Of a stretch of 30,295 nucleotides of DNA, positions 6,884 through 13,210 are shown one piece after another. Origin of the DNA: an uncultured Clostridia bacterium (GTDB lineage Bacteria > Bacillota > Clostridia > Oscillospirales > Acutalibacteraceae); contig CAMNHG010000007.1 of NCBI GenBank assembly GCA_946539105.1, positions 1 through 30,295 on the forward strand, in the 5' to 3' direction. The position numbers and the translations under genes are program-made. The notes beneath the pieces are model-generated. The model saw nothing but the letters and a program-made list of their open reading frames with translations. It made no database searches and was not told where the DNA came from. Within the stretch, counting starts at the first letter, position 1, and each line of letters starts with the position of its first letter.

Positions 6884-7792
6884 TTATTTGGTTATATCTT
6901 TCCAGTTTTCTGGAAAGCCCATAGAGCTTAATAATTTAGATGTATAGTAATCACCTAAAAAAGGTTTTGTAGTATCTATCATTTCAACTATGCTTTGAAT
7001 CAATGTAACAAAATCATAATCAGCGGATAGATACTTAAAACAGATTAGTAAATTAAATACATCATTTTTCGAATTAGGGTTATAATTCTCAATATTGTTG
7101 TGTATTGGTAAATCTAAGATAGAATTTCGTGTTTTAAAATTATAGAGCCTTTCTCCGTGAGCACATACATTACGAAATTTTGACATTATATTAAGCATCT
7201 TACATAAATGATTAGGATAAATACAATCAAAATTCCGAGATACTTGACTTTGCAAATGTTGATAAGAAAACATATACATTTTAGATAAACTGCCAAATGT
7301 TATTGATTGTATTAACACCCAAAGAGGGACAGTTCCATATGTAGAAATATTATAATGAATATATGGGTAGTTTTCTGAGTGAGAAAGGATATCTTGTATC
7401 TTAGAAATGAAAGTATTAACATCAGATTGATACCTTTGATAATTGTAGTTGTTTACATTTAGATAGTCTGTTTGATTATCTCCAAAAATGTCACAAAAAG
7501 AATAAGAATATAGGGAACGAATGTGTTTTTCCACTCTTATTAATTCGTGTAGTAATTTGTTTTTTAAATAATCATCAAAAATATACAGTGATACTAATTT
7601 ACTAAACGAAGCGTCAGCCCTATAGTTTCCATTTCTTTCCTGCTTGAACATATCTTTATAACCAGATACAAGAGAGTAGTATCCGAATCGAGCAAGATAT
7701 TTTTTAGCTGTATCTTCATTTTCTATTTGTAAATTTTTTGATTTAAGTAATTCAATTTGTTGATCGTATGTTAAGAATCTCTTTTCTGGCAA
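6884..7792 (-). CDS. AbiD/AbiF-type abortive infection protein (Abi_2 family, HEPN)
   Basis: This 302-residue protein matches the Abi_2 family that includes lactococcal AbiD and AbiF. It opens with FLTYDQQIELLKSKNL, has the conserved RFGYYSLVSGYKDMF segment (about residues 35-49) and TYGTVPLWVLIQSITFGSLS (about 151-170), and ends its core with FRNVCAHGERLYN. The last holds the HEPN ribonuclease motif R-x4-H (R207, H212). Family proteins abort phage infection by RNA cleavage, and some form toxin-antitoxin pairs with a small RNA encoded just upstream. The start is TTG 7792. Its only Shine-Dalgarno-like sequence (AGGGGG) lies in the 3' arm of the terminator hairpin that precedes it. The gene is strongly AT-rich, unlike the genes on the right of the window, which suggests transfer. 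Confidence 0.85.
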   Translation of the reverse strand: MPEKRFLTYDQQIELLKSKNLQIENEDTAKKYLARFGYYSLVSGYKDMFKQERNGNYRADASFSKLVSLYIFDDYLKNKLLHELIRVEKHIRSLYSYSFCDIFGDNQTDYLNVNNYNYQRYQSDVNTFISKIQDILSHSENYPYIHYNISTYGTVPLWVLIQSITFGSLSKMYMFSYQHLQSQVSRNFDCIYPNHLCKMLNIMSKFRNVCAHGERLYNFKTRNSILDLPIHNNIENYNPNSKNDVFNLLICFKYLSADYDFVTLIQSIVEMIDTTKPFLGDYYTSKLLSSMGFPENWKDITK

Positions 7793-7824
7793 AACAAAAA
7801 GCCCCCTGTAAAAGTACAGAGGAC
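7792..7824 (-). terminator. Intrinsic terminator just before the Abi start codon
   Basis: On the minus strand a 10-bp stem (7824-7815 with 7810-7801) around CUUU is followed by UUUUUGUUUU. The 3' arm contains AGGGGG, nine bases before the TTG start. Termination would yield a short RNA; read-through would give Abi mRNA whose ribosome site is paired, so toxin output should be low. Confidence 0.75.
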
Positions 7825-7866
7825 TTAATGGGTTGTGGACCCGCAGGTTATCACAACACGATCACT
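7793..7866 (-). ncRNA. Structured leader RNA of the Abi gene, candidate antitoxin RNA
   Basis: A transcript from the minus-strand promoter at 7873-7901 would start near 7866 and, if terminated, end just before the Abi start codon, giving about 74 nt. It folds into two hairpins. The first is GUUGUG with CACAAC (7852-7857 with 7832-7837), with an inner ACC/GGU stem and a UGCG loop. The second is the terminator at 7801-7824. GGG in the first loop could also pair with the CC after the stem, a pseudoknot topology. The two U-G pairs in the terminator stem only work on this strand. The leader encodes no peptide that I can support. Confidence 0.55.
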
Positions 7867-7872
7867 GGATAA

Positions 7873-7901
7873 ATTATAACTTGAAAACAACGATTTGTCA
7901 A
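7873..7901 (-). promoter_or_regulatory. Consensus promoter of the Abi leader
   Basis: On the minus strand TTGACA (7901-7896), a 17-base spacer and TATAAT (7878-7873) match both consensus boxes perfectly. Such a strong promoter in front of a terminator suits high-level production of a short RNA. Confidence 0.85.
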
Positions 7902-7959
7902 GTCAAAAATATCAGCTGTTATATTTATATGTACTCTGTACGGTAATATTCATTTCATT

Positions 7960-7988
7960 ATGCCTTGTGATAACACAGGGCATTTTTT
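7960..7988 (+). terminator. Plus-strand terminator hairpin with no obvious gene
   Basis: ATGCCTTGTG (7960-7969) pairs with CACAGGGCAT (7974-7983) around ATAA and runs into TTTTTT. One T-G pair shows that the plus-strand RNA folds better than the minus. No plus-strand gene lies before it, so it may end a short RNA starting in 7900-7930 (a weak TTGTCA...TATATT lies at 7895-7925), or be a relic. It may also mark the 3' side of the lipoprotein message on the other strand. Confidence 0.5.
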
Positions 7989-7992
7989 ATTT

Positions 7993-8856
7993 TTAATATA
8001 TTTTTACTTCAGGAATCACAATGCCATGTTCATTAATTGTATCACCTAATGTACCATCGAAGTAGTTTATTGTCATTCCAAAACTTTCAGGATTTTCAAC
8101 AGGAATTTTTTGATAAACATTCATCTCAATCACTCCCTTTGTGTTTGGCAATACCTTTTCACTCATATTTCCTTTATAACTTATCCCATTAACAGAAACA
8201 ATATCGCTTTGAATTGTTAGTTGTTTATCGGTTTTGTTTTCTACAAAAAAATCGATTCTTGTTTCCTTGGAATCATACTTGTATTCGTGCATTTGATAAA
8301 AACTCAAAGTGATTCTATCATCGTTGTATAGTTCATGGAGTGCGTCAGATATTTGCGTAGTGGATTCCTCTGTTATCGCTTCCGTGGCAGAATTAGAACT
8401 TTCCTCGTTCGCTAATTCGTTGAGGTTATATGTTTTATTTTCAACAATAATTTTTTCAGCTAATATTGTAGGCAAATTCGTTTTAGCACTTAAGCCTCGA
8501 TATATTCCAAATACCCTAACAGGTTTATTTAACAATAGAGTTTTATATTTACTATATACAGAATCATCACCTAAGCCTATAGACCATTCATTGTCAGAAT
8601 CATTTAATGTTACCATGGTTAGGCTATTTAATTGAAAAACATCTGTTATTGTTCCATCAAGATATACGCTTGTATTGCCGAGTCCATTTTCTTTTGCAGG
8701 CGAATTAAACTTTTGATATTCAGGATAAATATATTTATCTATTGGCGCGTGAACTGAATTAGAGGAGTCAGAAGTTTGATTGTTGGATGTTGCACATCCT
8801 GAAACAGTAAAAGCTATCATTATAAATGCTAAAAAGAATAATATTATTTTTTTCAT
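7993..8856 (-). CDS. Predicted lipoprotein of unknown function
   Basis: This 287-residue protein has a type II signal: MKKIILFF..., a hydrophobic stretch, then the lipobox VSGC with lipidated Cys near residue 20. A Ser/Asn-rich linker and a mostly beta, acidic body follow. The middle part (YLDGTITDVFQLNSLTMVTLND through VRVFGIYRG) resembles an OB-like fold, and the C-terminal part (from about DDRITLSFYQM) looks like a small immunoglobulin-like domain of clostridial surface lipoproteins. I do not recognise the family. I chose the ATG at 8856, preceded by AGAGGTG, over a GTG at 8877 that overlaps the repressor stop. It should be cotranscribed with the repressor gene upstream. Confidence 0.75.
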   Translation of the reverse strand: MKKIILFFLAFIMIAFTVSGCATSNNQTSDSSNSVHAPIDKYIYPEYQKFNSPAKENGLGNTSVYLDGTITDVFQLNSLTMVTLNDSDNEWSIGLGDDSVYSKYKTLLLNKPVRVFGIYRGLSAKTNLPTILAEKIIVENKTYNLNELANEESSNSATEAITEESTTQISDALHELYNDDRITLSFYQMHEYKYDSKETRIDFFVENKTDKQLTIQSDIVSVNGISYKGNMSEKVLPNTKGVIEMNVYQKIPVENPESFGMTINYFDGTLGDTINEHGIVIPEVKIY

Positions 8857-8873
8857 TATGTTCACCTCTTTGC

Positions 8874-9494
8874 TCACTGCAAATTCTTACTTACCTTTTT
8901 AACCAAGCCGAGGACTCGGACACGCTGAACGTCAGCACCTTCAAAACGGCGTGGGGGATAGTAGGGATTTATTGAAATAAGCTCAATCCAATTATCGCCA
9001 TATGAAATCTTTTTTACAACGGCGTCCTCGCCGTCAATCAGAACTACGCCGATTTGTCCGCTATCAACGCAATCCTGTTTCTTAACAAGTATTTCGCTTC
9101 CGTCGTCAATCAGCGGCGACATACTGTCACCCTGAACGCTTATCCAGATGTACTGTTCCTGTTCGCTTGGAGTTGTGATGAATGTTGGAACATATGAAAT
9201 AATAGTGTTATCAGCGACAACGCCAAAGTCGGCGGCAACGCTGTTGAACAGAGGGCGCATAAAAACATTTGATTTAGGCATAGGAGTAACATTAGTTTCC
9301 CAGCCCATAAGCTCAGCGGGAGTGGTGTTTAACGCTTTTGCTATAGCTTCAATTTTATTAGAAGGAATGTTTGTTATAATATTTTTTTCATATTTATATA
9401 CAGACTGTTTACTTGAACCAATCAGCTTTGCTAATTCAATTTGAGAAATGTTTTTTCTCTCACGTGCGGCTTTAATTCTCTCTCCGATTGTCAT
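8874..9494 (-). CDS. XRE-family repressor with S24 (LexA-type) peptidase domain
   Basis: This 206-residue phage-type repressor has an N-terminal helix-turn-helix (about residues 4-62: IGERIKAARERKNISQIELA, then SKQSVYKYE) and a C-terminal S24 domain with the catalytic serine in GDSMSPL (S124) and the lysine in DAVVKK (K161). Such proteins bind operators as dimers and cleave themselves when RecA filaments form, releasing a lysogenic switch. The usual Ala-Gly cleavage site appears as VAADFG here (about 86-91), Asp standing where Gly is common, so cleavage may be weak or shifted. The ATG at 9494 follows CGAGGTGAT; an earlier in-frame start at 9527 lacks a site. It shares operators with the divergent Cro-like gene. 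Confidence 0.9.
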   Translation of the reverse strand: MTIGERIKAARERKNISQIELAKLIGSSKQSVYKYEKNIITNIPSNKIEAIAKALNTTPAELMGWETNVTPMPKSNVFMRPLFNSVAADFGVVADNTIISYVPTFITTPSEQEQYIWISVQGDSMSPLIDDGSEILVKKQDCVDSGQIGVVLIDGEDAVVKKISYGDNWIELISINPYYPPRRFEGADVQRVRVLGLVKKVSKNLQ

Positions 9495-9515
9495 GTTATC
9501 ACCTCGTTTAAATAT

Positions 9516-9626
9516 ATAATAATGCAATAAAAGTAACTTGTCAAGAAAAATTCTTCAAAAAAAAGGAAAAAACATCTTGACAAGTTACTGAACCTGACAT
9601 ATAATGTGGGTAACTTAATAAGTTAC
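9516..9626. promoter_or_regulatory. Divergent promoter pair with repressor operators
   Basis: Two back-to-back consensus promoters lie here. On the minus strand TTGACA (9544-9539), 17 bases, TATTAT (9521-9516) serves the repressor; on the plus strand TTGACA (9577-9582), 17 bases, TATAAT (9600-9605) serves the Cro-like gene. Both -35 boxes lie in the arms of a perfect 13-bp inverted repeat, GTAACTTGTCAAG (9533-9545) and CTTGACAAGTTAC (9576-9588). A third related site, GTAACTT-AAT-AAGTTAC (9610-9626), lies between the plus promoter and its ribosome binding site. The shared half-site GTAACTT makes these likely operators. Confidence 0.85.
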
Positions 9627-9639
9627 GGAGGTGATAAGT

Positions 9640-9846
9640 ATGGTTGATACAAAAGGTCTCAATGCTGAAATGGTTAGAAAAGGCATAACCCAAGAGCAAT
9701 TAGCTAAACAGCTGAACATTTCTTCTCGTACGTTTTCCAACCGTATGTCAAAATGGTTTTTTGGAAGCGATGAGATAGAAAAACTCGTAAAAATTCTTGA
9801 CATTAAAGACCCAATGAGTGTTTTTGCTCAACTGATAATTCAATAA
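9640..9846 (+). CDS. Small Cro-like DNA-binding protein
   Basis: This 68-residue protein is essentially one helix-turn-helix domain: VRKGITQEQLAKQLNISSRT with a downstream recognition-helix region (FSNRMSKWFFG). It is divergent from the S24 repressor, and its promoter and leader contain the operators, the classic CI/Cro arrangement. The ATG at 9640 is eight bases after GGAGG (9627-9631); a GTG at 9631 falls inside that site. Nothing phage-like follows it, so this is probably the remaining switch of a degraded element. Confidence 0.85.
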   Translation: MVDTKGLNAEMVRKGITQEQLAKQLNISSRTFSNRMSKWFFGSDEIEKLVKILDIKDPMSVFAQLIIQ

Positions 9847-10055
9847 ATTTCCAGCAACAAACAGTATAAAAACAACCCTGCCCAAAGCACTACGCAGAGG
9901 AAAGAGTAAGATGAGCTCTTGCGACAACACTCCAAATGTGGCGAGTTGTTTTTCCATTAGATACTTGTTTATTTATAGCGACACTGAAAACCAGCAGTAG
10001 TTTATCTTTCGCCTCAAAATATAATAATATACTAATAAGAAAAGCGGCTGATTAC
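9847..10055 (+). other. Gap with a possible 29-codon ORF and a weak hairpin
   Basis: An ORF from ATG 9911 to TAG 10000 has GAGG ten bases upstream and would encode MSSCDNTPNVASCFS and onward, which I do not recognise. The hairpin ACAACACTC/GAGTTGTT followed by TTTT (about 9924-9953) could instead be a bulged terminator for the Cro-like gene. The two readings compete and neither is strong. Confidence 0.3.
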
Positions 10056-10119
10056 TTGCTTTTTTTGATATTAGAGTGTACAATTAATCTTGAAACAGTT
10101 TTTTTATTTTATGTATAAT
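10056..10119 (+). promoter_or_regulatory. Candidate promoters of the ion channel gene
   Basis: TTGCTT (10056-10061), 17 bases, TACAAT (10079-10084) is the better placed candidate. TTGAAA (10090-10095), 18 bases, TATAAT (10114-10119) has the better -10 box but would start RNA inside the ribosome binding site. Confidence 0.5.
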
Positions 10120-10133
10120 TGCAGGAGGTTTGT

Positions 10134-12236
10134 ATGTTAAAGTTCAGAGAATGGCTGAGCATTCAGGTTGCGAAGCATCCTAAACGTGTGGTATTGGTCT
10201 TAATTATTCTGTTCAACGTGCTTTTTATTACCGTTTCCGCTGCGGTGATTAGTGCTCTTTCTCTGCGCGGAACCGAGAACATGAATTTCTTTCACGCCGC
10301 TTATTATACGGTTACTATGATTCTTGACGCAGGATGTATTGAGTCTGTAATAACTGATATAGGCACCACGGGCGTTGCGTTAACCTTAACCTGCCTCGCT
10401 GTTATCATTATCGGTATGATAACCTTTACAGGAGCGGTTATAGGTTATCTTACAAATATTCTTAACGATTTTATAGAAAAAGCGAGCGCGGGCAATACGC
10501 GGCTTTATCTGTCAAATCACACTGTCATTCTTAATTGGAACTCAAGAGCACCCGAGATTGTCAACGATCTTCTTTACAGCGATAATAAGGAAACTGTTGT
10601 TGCTTTGGTTAAATCGGACAGTGATGATATAAGAAAGGAAATTGAAGAGAGACTCAATCTTACTATCGAAAAAGAAAATGAGATTGTCTATAAAAAGGCA
10701 GACACAATGAGCTTTTTTGCACGCAGGAGGTATCTAAAAAACAACCTGCTCGGCAATAACGTAACTTTTATCGTAATTGAAGGAAATATATTCTCTCAAA
10801 AGCAGCTCAAGGATATAAGAATAGACTTGTCTAAAGCTGTGATTATACTGAGCAACGATCCGTCGGATTCAGCTGACGAAGACGGCTTACAGTCAGATGA
10901 AGGCAATCCTCAGGCAGTAAAAGCGTTGATGCAGGCTGCGGATATTGTGTCGGCAGGAAACGCTGCTCATAATCAGAACATCATTATCGAGATTACCGAT
11001 TTATGGACTTATGATATTGTTCAGAGAATCATAAGCGGTAAAGAACTCGGCGAAAAAGTCAATATTTTAATGTTCCAGGTTGAAAAATTCCTCGGTCAGC
11101 TCCTGGCTCAAATTTCAATATCGCCGGAAATGACCCCTGTCTATGACGATTTGTTCTCAAACAAGGGAGCGGCGTTTTACACCGAGCCTGTACAGACTGA
11201 TGATGAAACCGTATATATCCGTGATTACCTTTCAACGCATAAAAACGCCATACCGCTCACTTTGCTTACCCATAACGGCGAAAGTTATTTTTGTTTTGAG
11301 GCAGATACTCAGAAAAATATTAATAAAAAGCATGAGCTCAAAAGCCCGGGCTTTAGCGTTAAGCTGAACAATACGCAAAGCGAATGCAAAAGAGTGATTA
11401 TAATGGGTCACAACAGTACGGTGGAAGAGATTATGAGCACCTTTGAAGCCTACATATCATGCCGAACCGGCGATAATCAAATCAGTCCGCTTAAAGTTAC
11501 AGTGATTGATGACGCCGACAGCCTTAGGAGTATAGATTATTATAAGCAATATTCTTTTGTTGAAGAAGCTGCTGAACTGGATATTTTTAATATTGATAAA
11601 TCATTTGAGATACTTAATCGCCTGCTTTTTAACACGTCAGAGGAAACAAGCATACTGATTCTCTCCAATGACACGGAGCTTGGTGAAAATGCCGACTCCT
11701 CTGCGCTGATGTATTTGGTTTATGTTCAGGACTATATCAAAGAAATGCTCAGGGAAAACCCCGGCTTTGATAAAAAGAGGGTAAAAACCATTGTTGAAAT
11801 CACAGATTCGGGACATTATGATATAGTCAAGGGCTACGATATGGCCGACGCTGTAATCAGCAACCGTTTTACGGGAAATATTATCACACAGATTGGTGAA
11901 AAAGAGTCAATATATGATTTTTATAAGAACTTGCTGAGTTATTCTTCGGATAAACAGGGCGGTCAAAACAAGAAGCCGCAGCTTAAAAAGGTTTCGTCTT
12001 TCTTTGCGGAAACTCCTCCTCTGTGTACGGCTTATGACTTGGTTCGTGCCGTCTTTGAAGCGTCTGTTTCATCAGCCGGAGCGTCAGAAAAGCGATCTCC
12101 CGCGCTGGTACTCGGCTATATAAAAGCCGATGGCGAAACAATAATCTTCAGCGGTGATTTGTCTGAAATAAACGTTTCGCTTGAAGCTGAAGATAAGATA
12201 ATTGTATATACAGATTTTGTTTGTAATCCTGATTAA
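10134..12236 (+). CDS. CASTOR/POLLUX-type ion channel with RCK-like domains
   Basis: This 700-residue membrane protein starts with a hydrophobic helix (VVLVLIILFNVLFITVSAAV), a pore-loop region AAYYTVTMILDAGCIES and a second helix (VALTLTCLAVIIIGMITF). A long cytoplasmic part follows, with two nucleotide-binding-type (RCK/TrkA-N) units: the first opens NHTVILNWNSRAPEIVNDL, the second KRVIIMGHNSTVEEIM. This is the plan of the CASTOR/POLLUX/DMI1 channels, which assemble as tetramers gated by cytosolic ligand rings. The filter region lacks TVGYG and has the LDAG type seen in this family, so ion choice is uncertain. I chose the ATG at 10134 after AGGAGG. It is flanked by its own promoters and a terminator, so it is probably monocistronic. 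Confidence 0.83.
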   Translation: MLKFREWLSIQVAKHPKRVVLVLIILFNVLFITVSAAVISALSLRGTENMNFFHAAYYTVTMILDAGCIESVITDIGTTGVALTLTCLAVIIIGMITFTGAVIGYLTNILNDFIEKASAGNTRLYLSNHTVILNWNSRAPEIVNDLLYSDNKETVVALVKSDSDDIRKEIEERLNLTIEKENEIVYKKADTMSFFARRRYLKNNLLGNNVTFIVIEGNIFSQKQLKDIRIDLSKAVIILSNDPSDSADEDGLQSDEGNPQAVKALMQAADIVSAGNAAHNQNIIIEITDLWTYDIVQRIISGKELGEKVNILMFQVEKFLGQLLAQISISPEMTPVYDDLFSNKGAAFYTEPVQTDDETVYIRDYLSTHKNAIPLTLLTHNGESYFCFEADTQKNINKKHELKSPGFSVKLNNTQSECKRVIIMGHNSTVEEIMSTFEAYISCRTGDNQISPLKVTVIDDADSLRSIDYYKQYSFVEEAAELDIFNIDKSFEILNRLLFNTSEETSILILSNDTELGENADSSALMYLVYVQDYIKEMLRENPGFDKKRVKTIVEITDSGHYDIVKGYDMADAVISNRFTGNIITQIGEKESIYDFYKNLLSYSSDKQGGQNKKPQLKKVSSFFAETPPLCTAYDLVRAVFEASVSSAGASEKRSPALVLGYIKADGETIIFSGDLSEINVSLEAEDKIIVYTDFVCNPD

Positions 12237-12247
12237 GCTAAGTAAAA

Positions 12248-12276
12248 CGCGGCGGTTTATCAACTGCCGCGCTTTT
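12248..12276 (+). terminator. Terminator of the ion channel gene
   Basis: A 10-bp GC-rich stem (12248-12257 with 12262-12271, one G-T pair) and a TATC loop are followed by CTTTTGTT, starting 11 bases after the stop codon. Confidence 0.8.
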
Positions 12277-12316
12277 GTTATGCGGTAAAAAGGTTAGGGC
12301 TGTAGTTCCTTCGGAC

Positions 12317-12362
12317 TTTCTTGCGGAGGTTTGTGGACAAATACAGAGTTTTCTGTTATCAT
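12317..12362 (+). promoter_or_regulatory. Palindrome-linked promoter, copy B
   Basis: Bases 12317-12340 repeat the right half of the module at 187-211 without a mismatch, including the -35 box TGGACA (12334-12339). The -10 box TATCAT (12357-12362) follows after the same 17-base spacer. The left arm differs (CCTTCGG), yet can still pair with CGGAGG through a G-U pair, which hints that the hairpin is kept. It drives the small ORF and GNAT gene through a leader of about 100 nt (12369-12466). Confidence 0.6.
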
Positions 12363-12466
12363 AAATATAAAATAATCAAAAGGCAAACTGATTGAAATAG
12401 TTTGTGGGTAAGCCCTGCGAAAGAAGGAACAATATCTGCTACTCTATCTAAAAGGAGACGATTAGC

Positions 12467-12589
12467 ATGAAGTTTGTACCGCTAAACAAGCAAAGCAAAA
12501 AAGAACAAAAGAAATATCATGCTCGCAGCCGTCGTGACCGGAACGGATTAAAGCCGACAACCGGGGTGGTTAAGAGCAAGAAGGTTTAA
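12467..12589 (+). CDS. Small basic protein, intact copy of the repeated ORF
   Basis: This is a 40-residue protein that opens MKFVPLNKQSKK, continues with KKYHARSRRDRNG and ends VVKSKKV; about 40% of residues are Lys or Arg. The ATG follows AAAGGAGA with good spacing. I recall short proteins opening MKF(V/I)PL in clostridial accessory regions but know no function; the charge suggests RNA or DNA binding. Two further copies (1357-1505 inactive; 2663-2742 partial) show it is part of a repeat that sits before variable genes. The GNAT gene starts 48 bases later, after the repeat tail. Confidence 0.6.
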   Translation: MKFVPLNKQSKKEQKKYHARSRRDRNGLKPTTGVVKSKKV

Positions 12590-12616
12590 GACAGAAAGAA
12601 ACTGCAAAAGCCGGAT
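12536..12616 (+). repeat. Small-ORF repeat, copy 3 (shared core)
   Basis: This is the third direct copy of the core, about 85% identical to copy 1 by eye, including the conserved tail after the small-ORF stop (GACAGAAAGAAACTGCAAAA to 12616). Identity with copy 1 continues leftwards through the small ORF to its start. Confidence 0.8.
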
Positions 12617-12636
12617 ATAGAATAGTGGTGATTGTT

Positions 12637-13092
12637 ATGGAGAGCATTAAAACTTTGAGAGCAACCGAAGCGTGGCAGCGCGCAGGAGCGTACTCTGTCA
12701 GAATACAGGGAATGAACCGTCAGCATCATATTTCATTACAGGAGGAATTTGACGAGCACGACGGCACGGAGAGCAAATACATAGTTTTACTCGACGACAC
12801 CTATCCGGTTGCAACTTGCAGATTTTATGAACTGAATGCCGATTGCGTGCTGCTCGGCCGTGTGGTTGTCCTTCCCGAATATCGGGGAAAACACCTTGGC
12901 GCAAGAGTTATCAGCGAAGCGGAGAAGTGGATTGCGGAACTCGGCTTTACAAAAATATTCATAGACGCCAGATTGGAAGCGACAGGCTTTTATGAAAAAC
13001 TCGGCTATTCTAAAGCAGATGATGAAGTTTTCAAAAGCTGGAAGTTTGACTGTACAAGAATGTATAAAGCTCTGAAGGAGAATGGAGTATGA
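12637..13092 (+). CDS. GNAT-family N-acetyltransferase
   Basis: This GNAT domain of about 151 residues has motif A as LLGRVVVLPEYRGKHLGARV (the acetyl-CoA pyrophosphate loop, R-G-K-x-L-G) and motif B as ATGFYEKLGYSK, the usual FYEKxGF segment. The length is that of a stand-alone ElaA-like or general GNAT enzyme; the acceptor is unknown. The start is uncertain: ATG 12637 has GGTGA upstream, and GTG codons at 12625 and 12628 are possible. It lies downstream of the small basic ORF, and its stop overlaps the next short ORF (ATGA), the same order as at 2663-3457. Confidence 0.85.
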   Translation: MESIKTLRATEAWQRAGAYSVRIQGMNRQHHISLQEEFDEHDGTESKYIVLLDDTYPVATCRFYELNADCVLLGRVVVLPEYRGKHLGARVISEAEKWIAELGFTKIFIDARLEATGFYEKLGYSKADDEVFKSWKFDCTRMYKALKENGV

Positions 13093-13175
13093 AAATGTTT
13101 GGGAAAAAATATAAGGTTGACTATTGCGGAAAAATGTTTGAGTACAGGAACGCGAAGGACGAGTACAGAGCATGA
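13089..13175 (+). pseudogene. Truncated MFGKKYKV-family small gene
   Basis: This 28-codon ORF overlaps the GNAT stop. It reads MKMFGKKYKVDYCGKMFEY then RNAKDEYRA and meets TGA (13173-13175). The codons after the stop continue E-K-V-T-L. From memory of the clostridial family the expected run is YRAGEKVTL, so a single GGA to TGA change would explain the stop. Similarity fades about six codons later, so the gene is also cut short. Its opening matches the short ORF at 3374. Confidence 0.45.
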
Positions 13176-13210
13176 GAAAAGGTAACGCTATCAATACAGG
13201 ATGTGGTTAA

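Noticed and set aside
6884..9846. Intact prophage
   Set aside because: Only a repressor/Cro pair, a lipoprotein and a defence gene are present; no integrase, replication, terminase or structural gene is seen.
12369..12466. Possible c-di-GMP-I riboswitch (GGCAAAC, GAAA, then a GTAAGCC-like segment)
   Set aside because: The required GACGCAAAGCC segment and the third stem are missing; only loose similarity remains.
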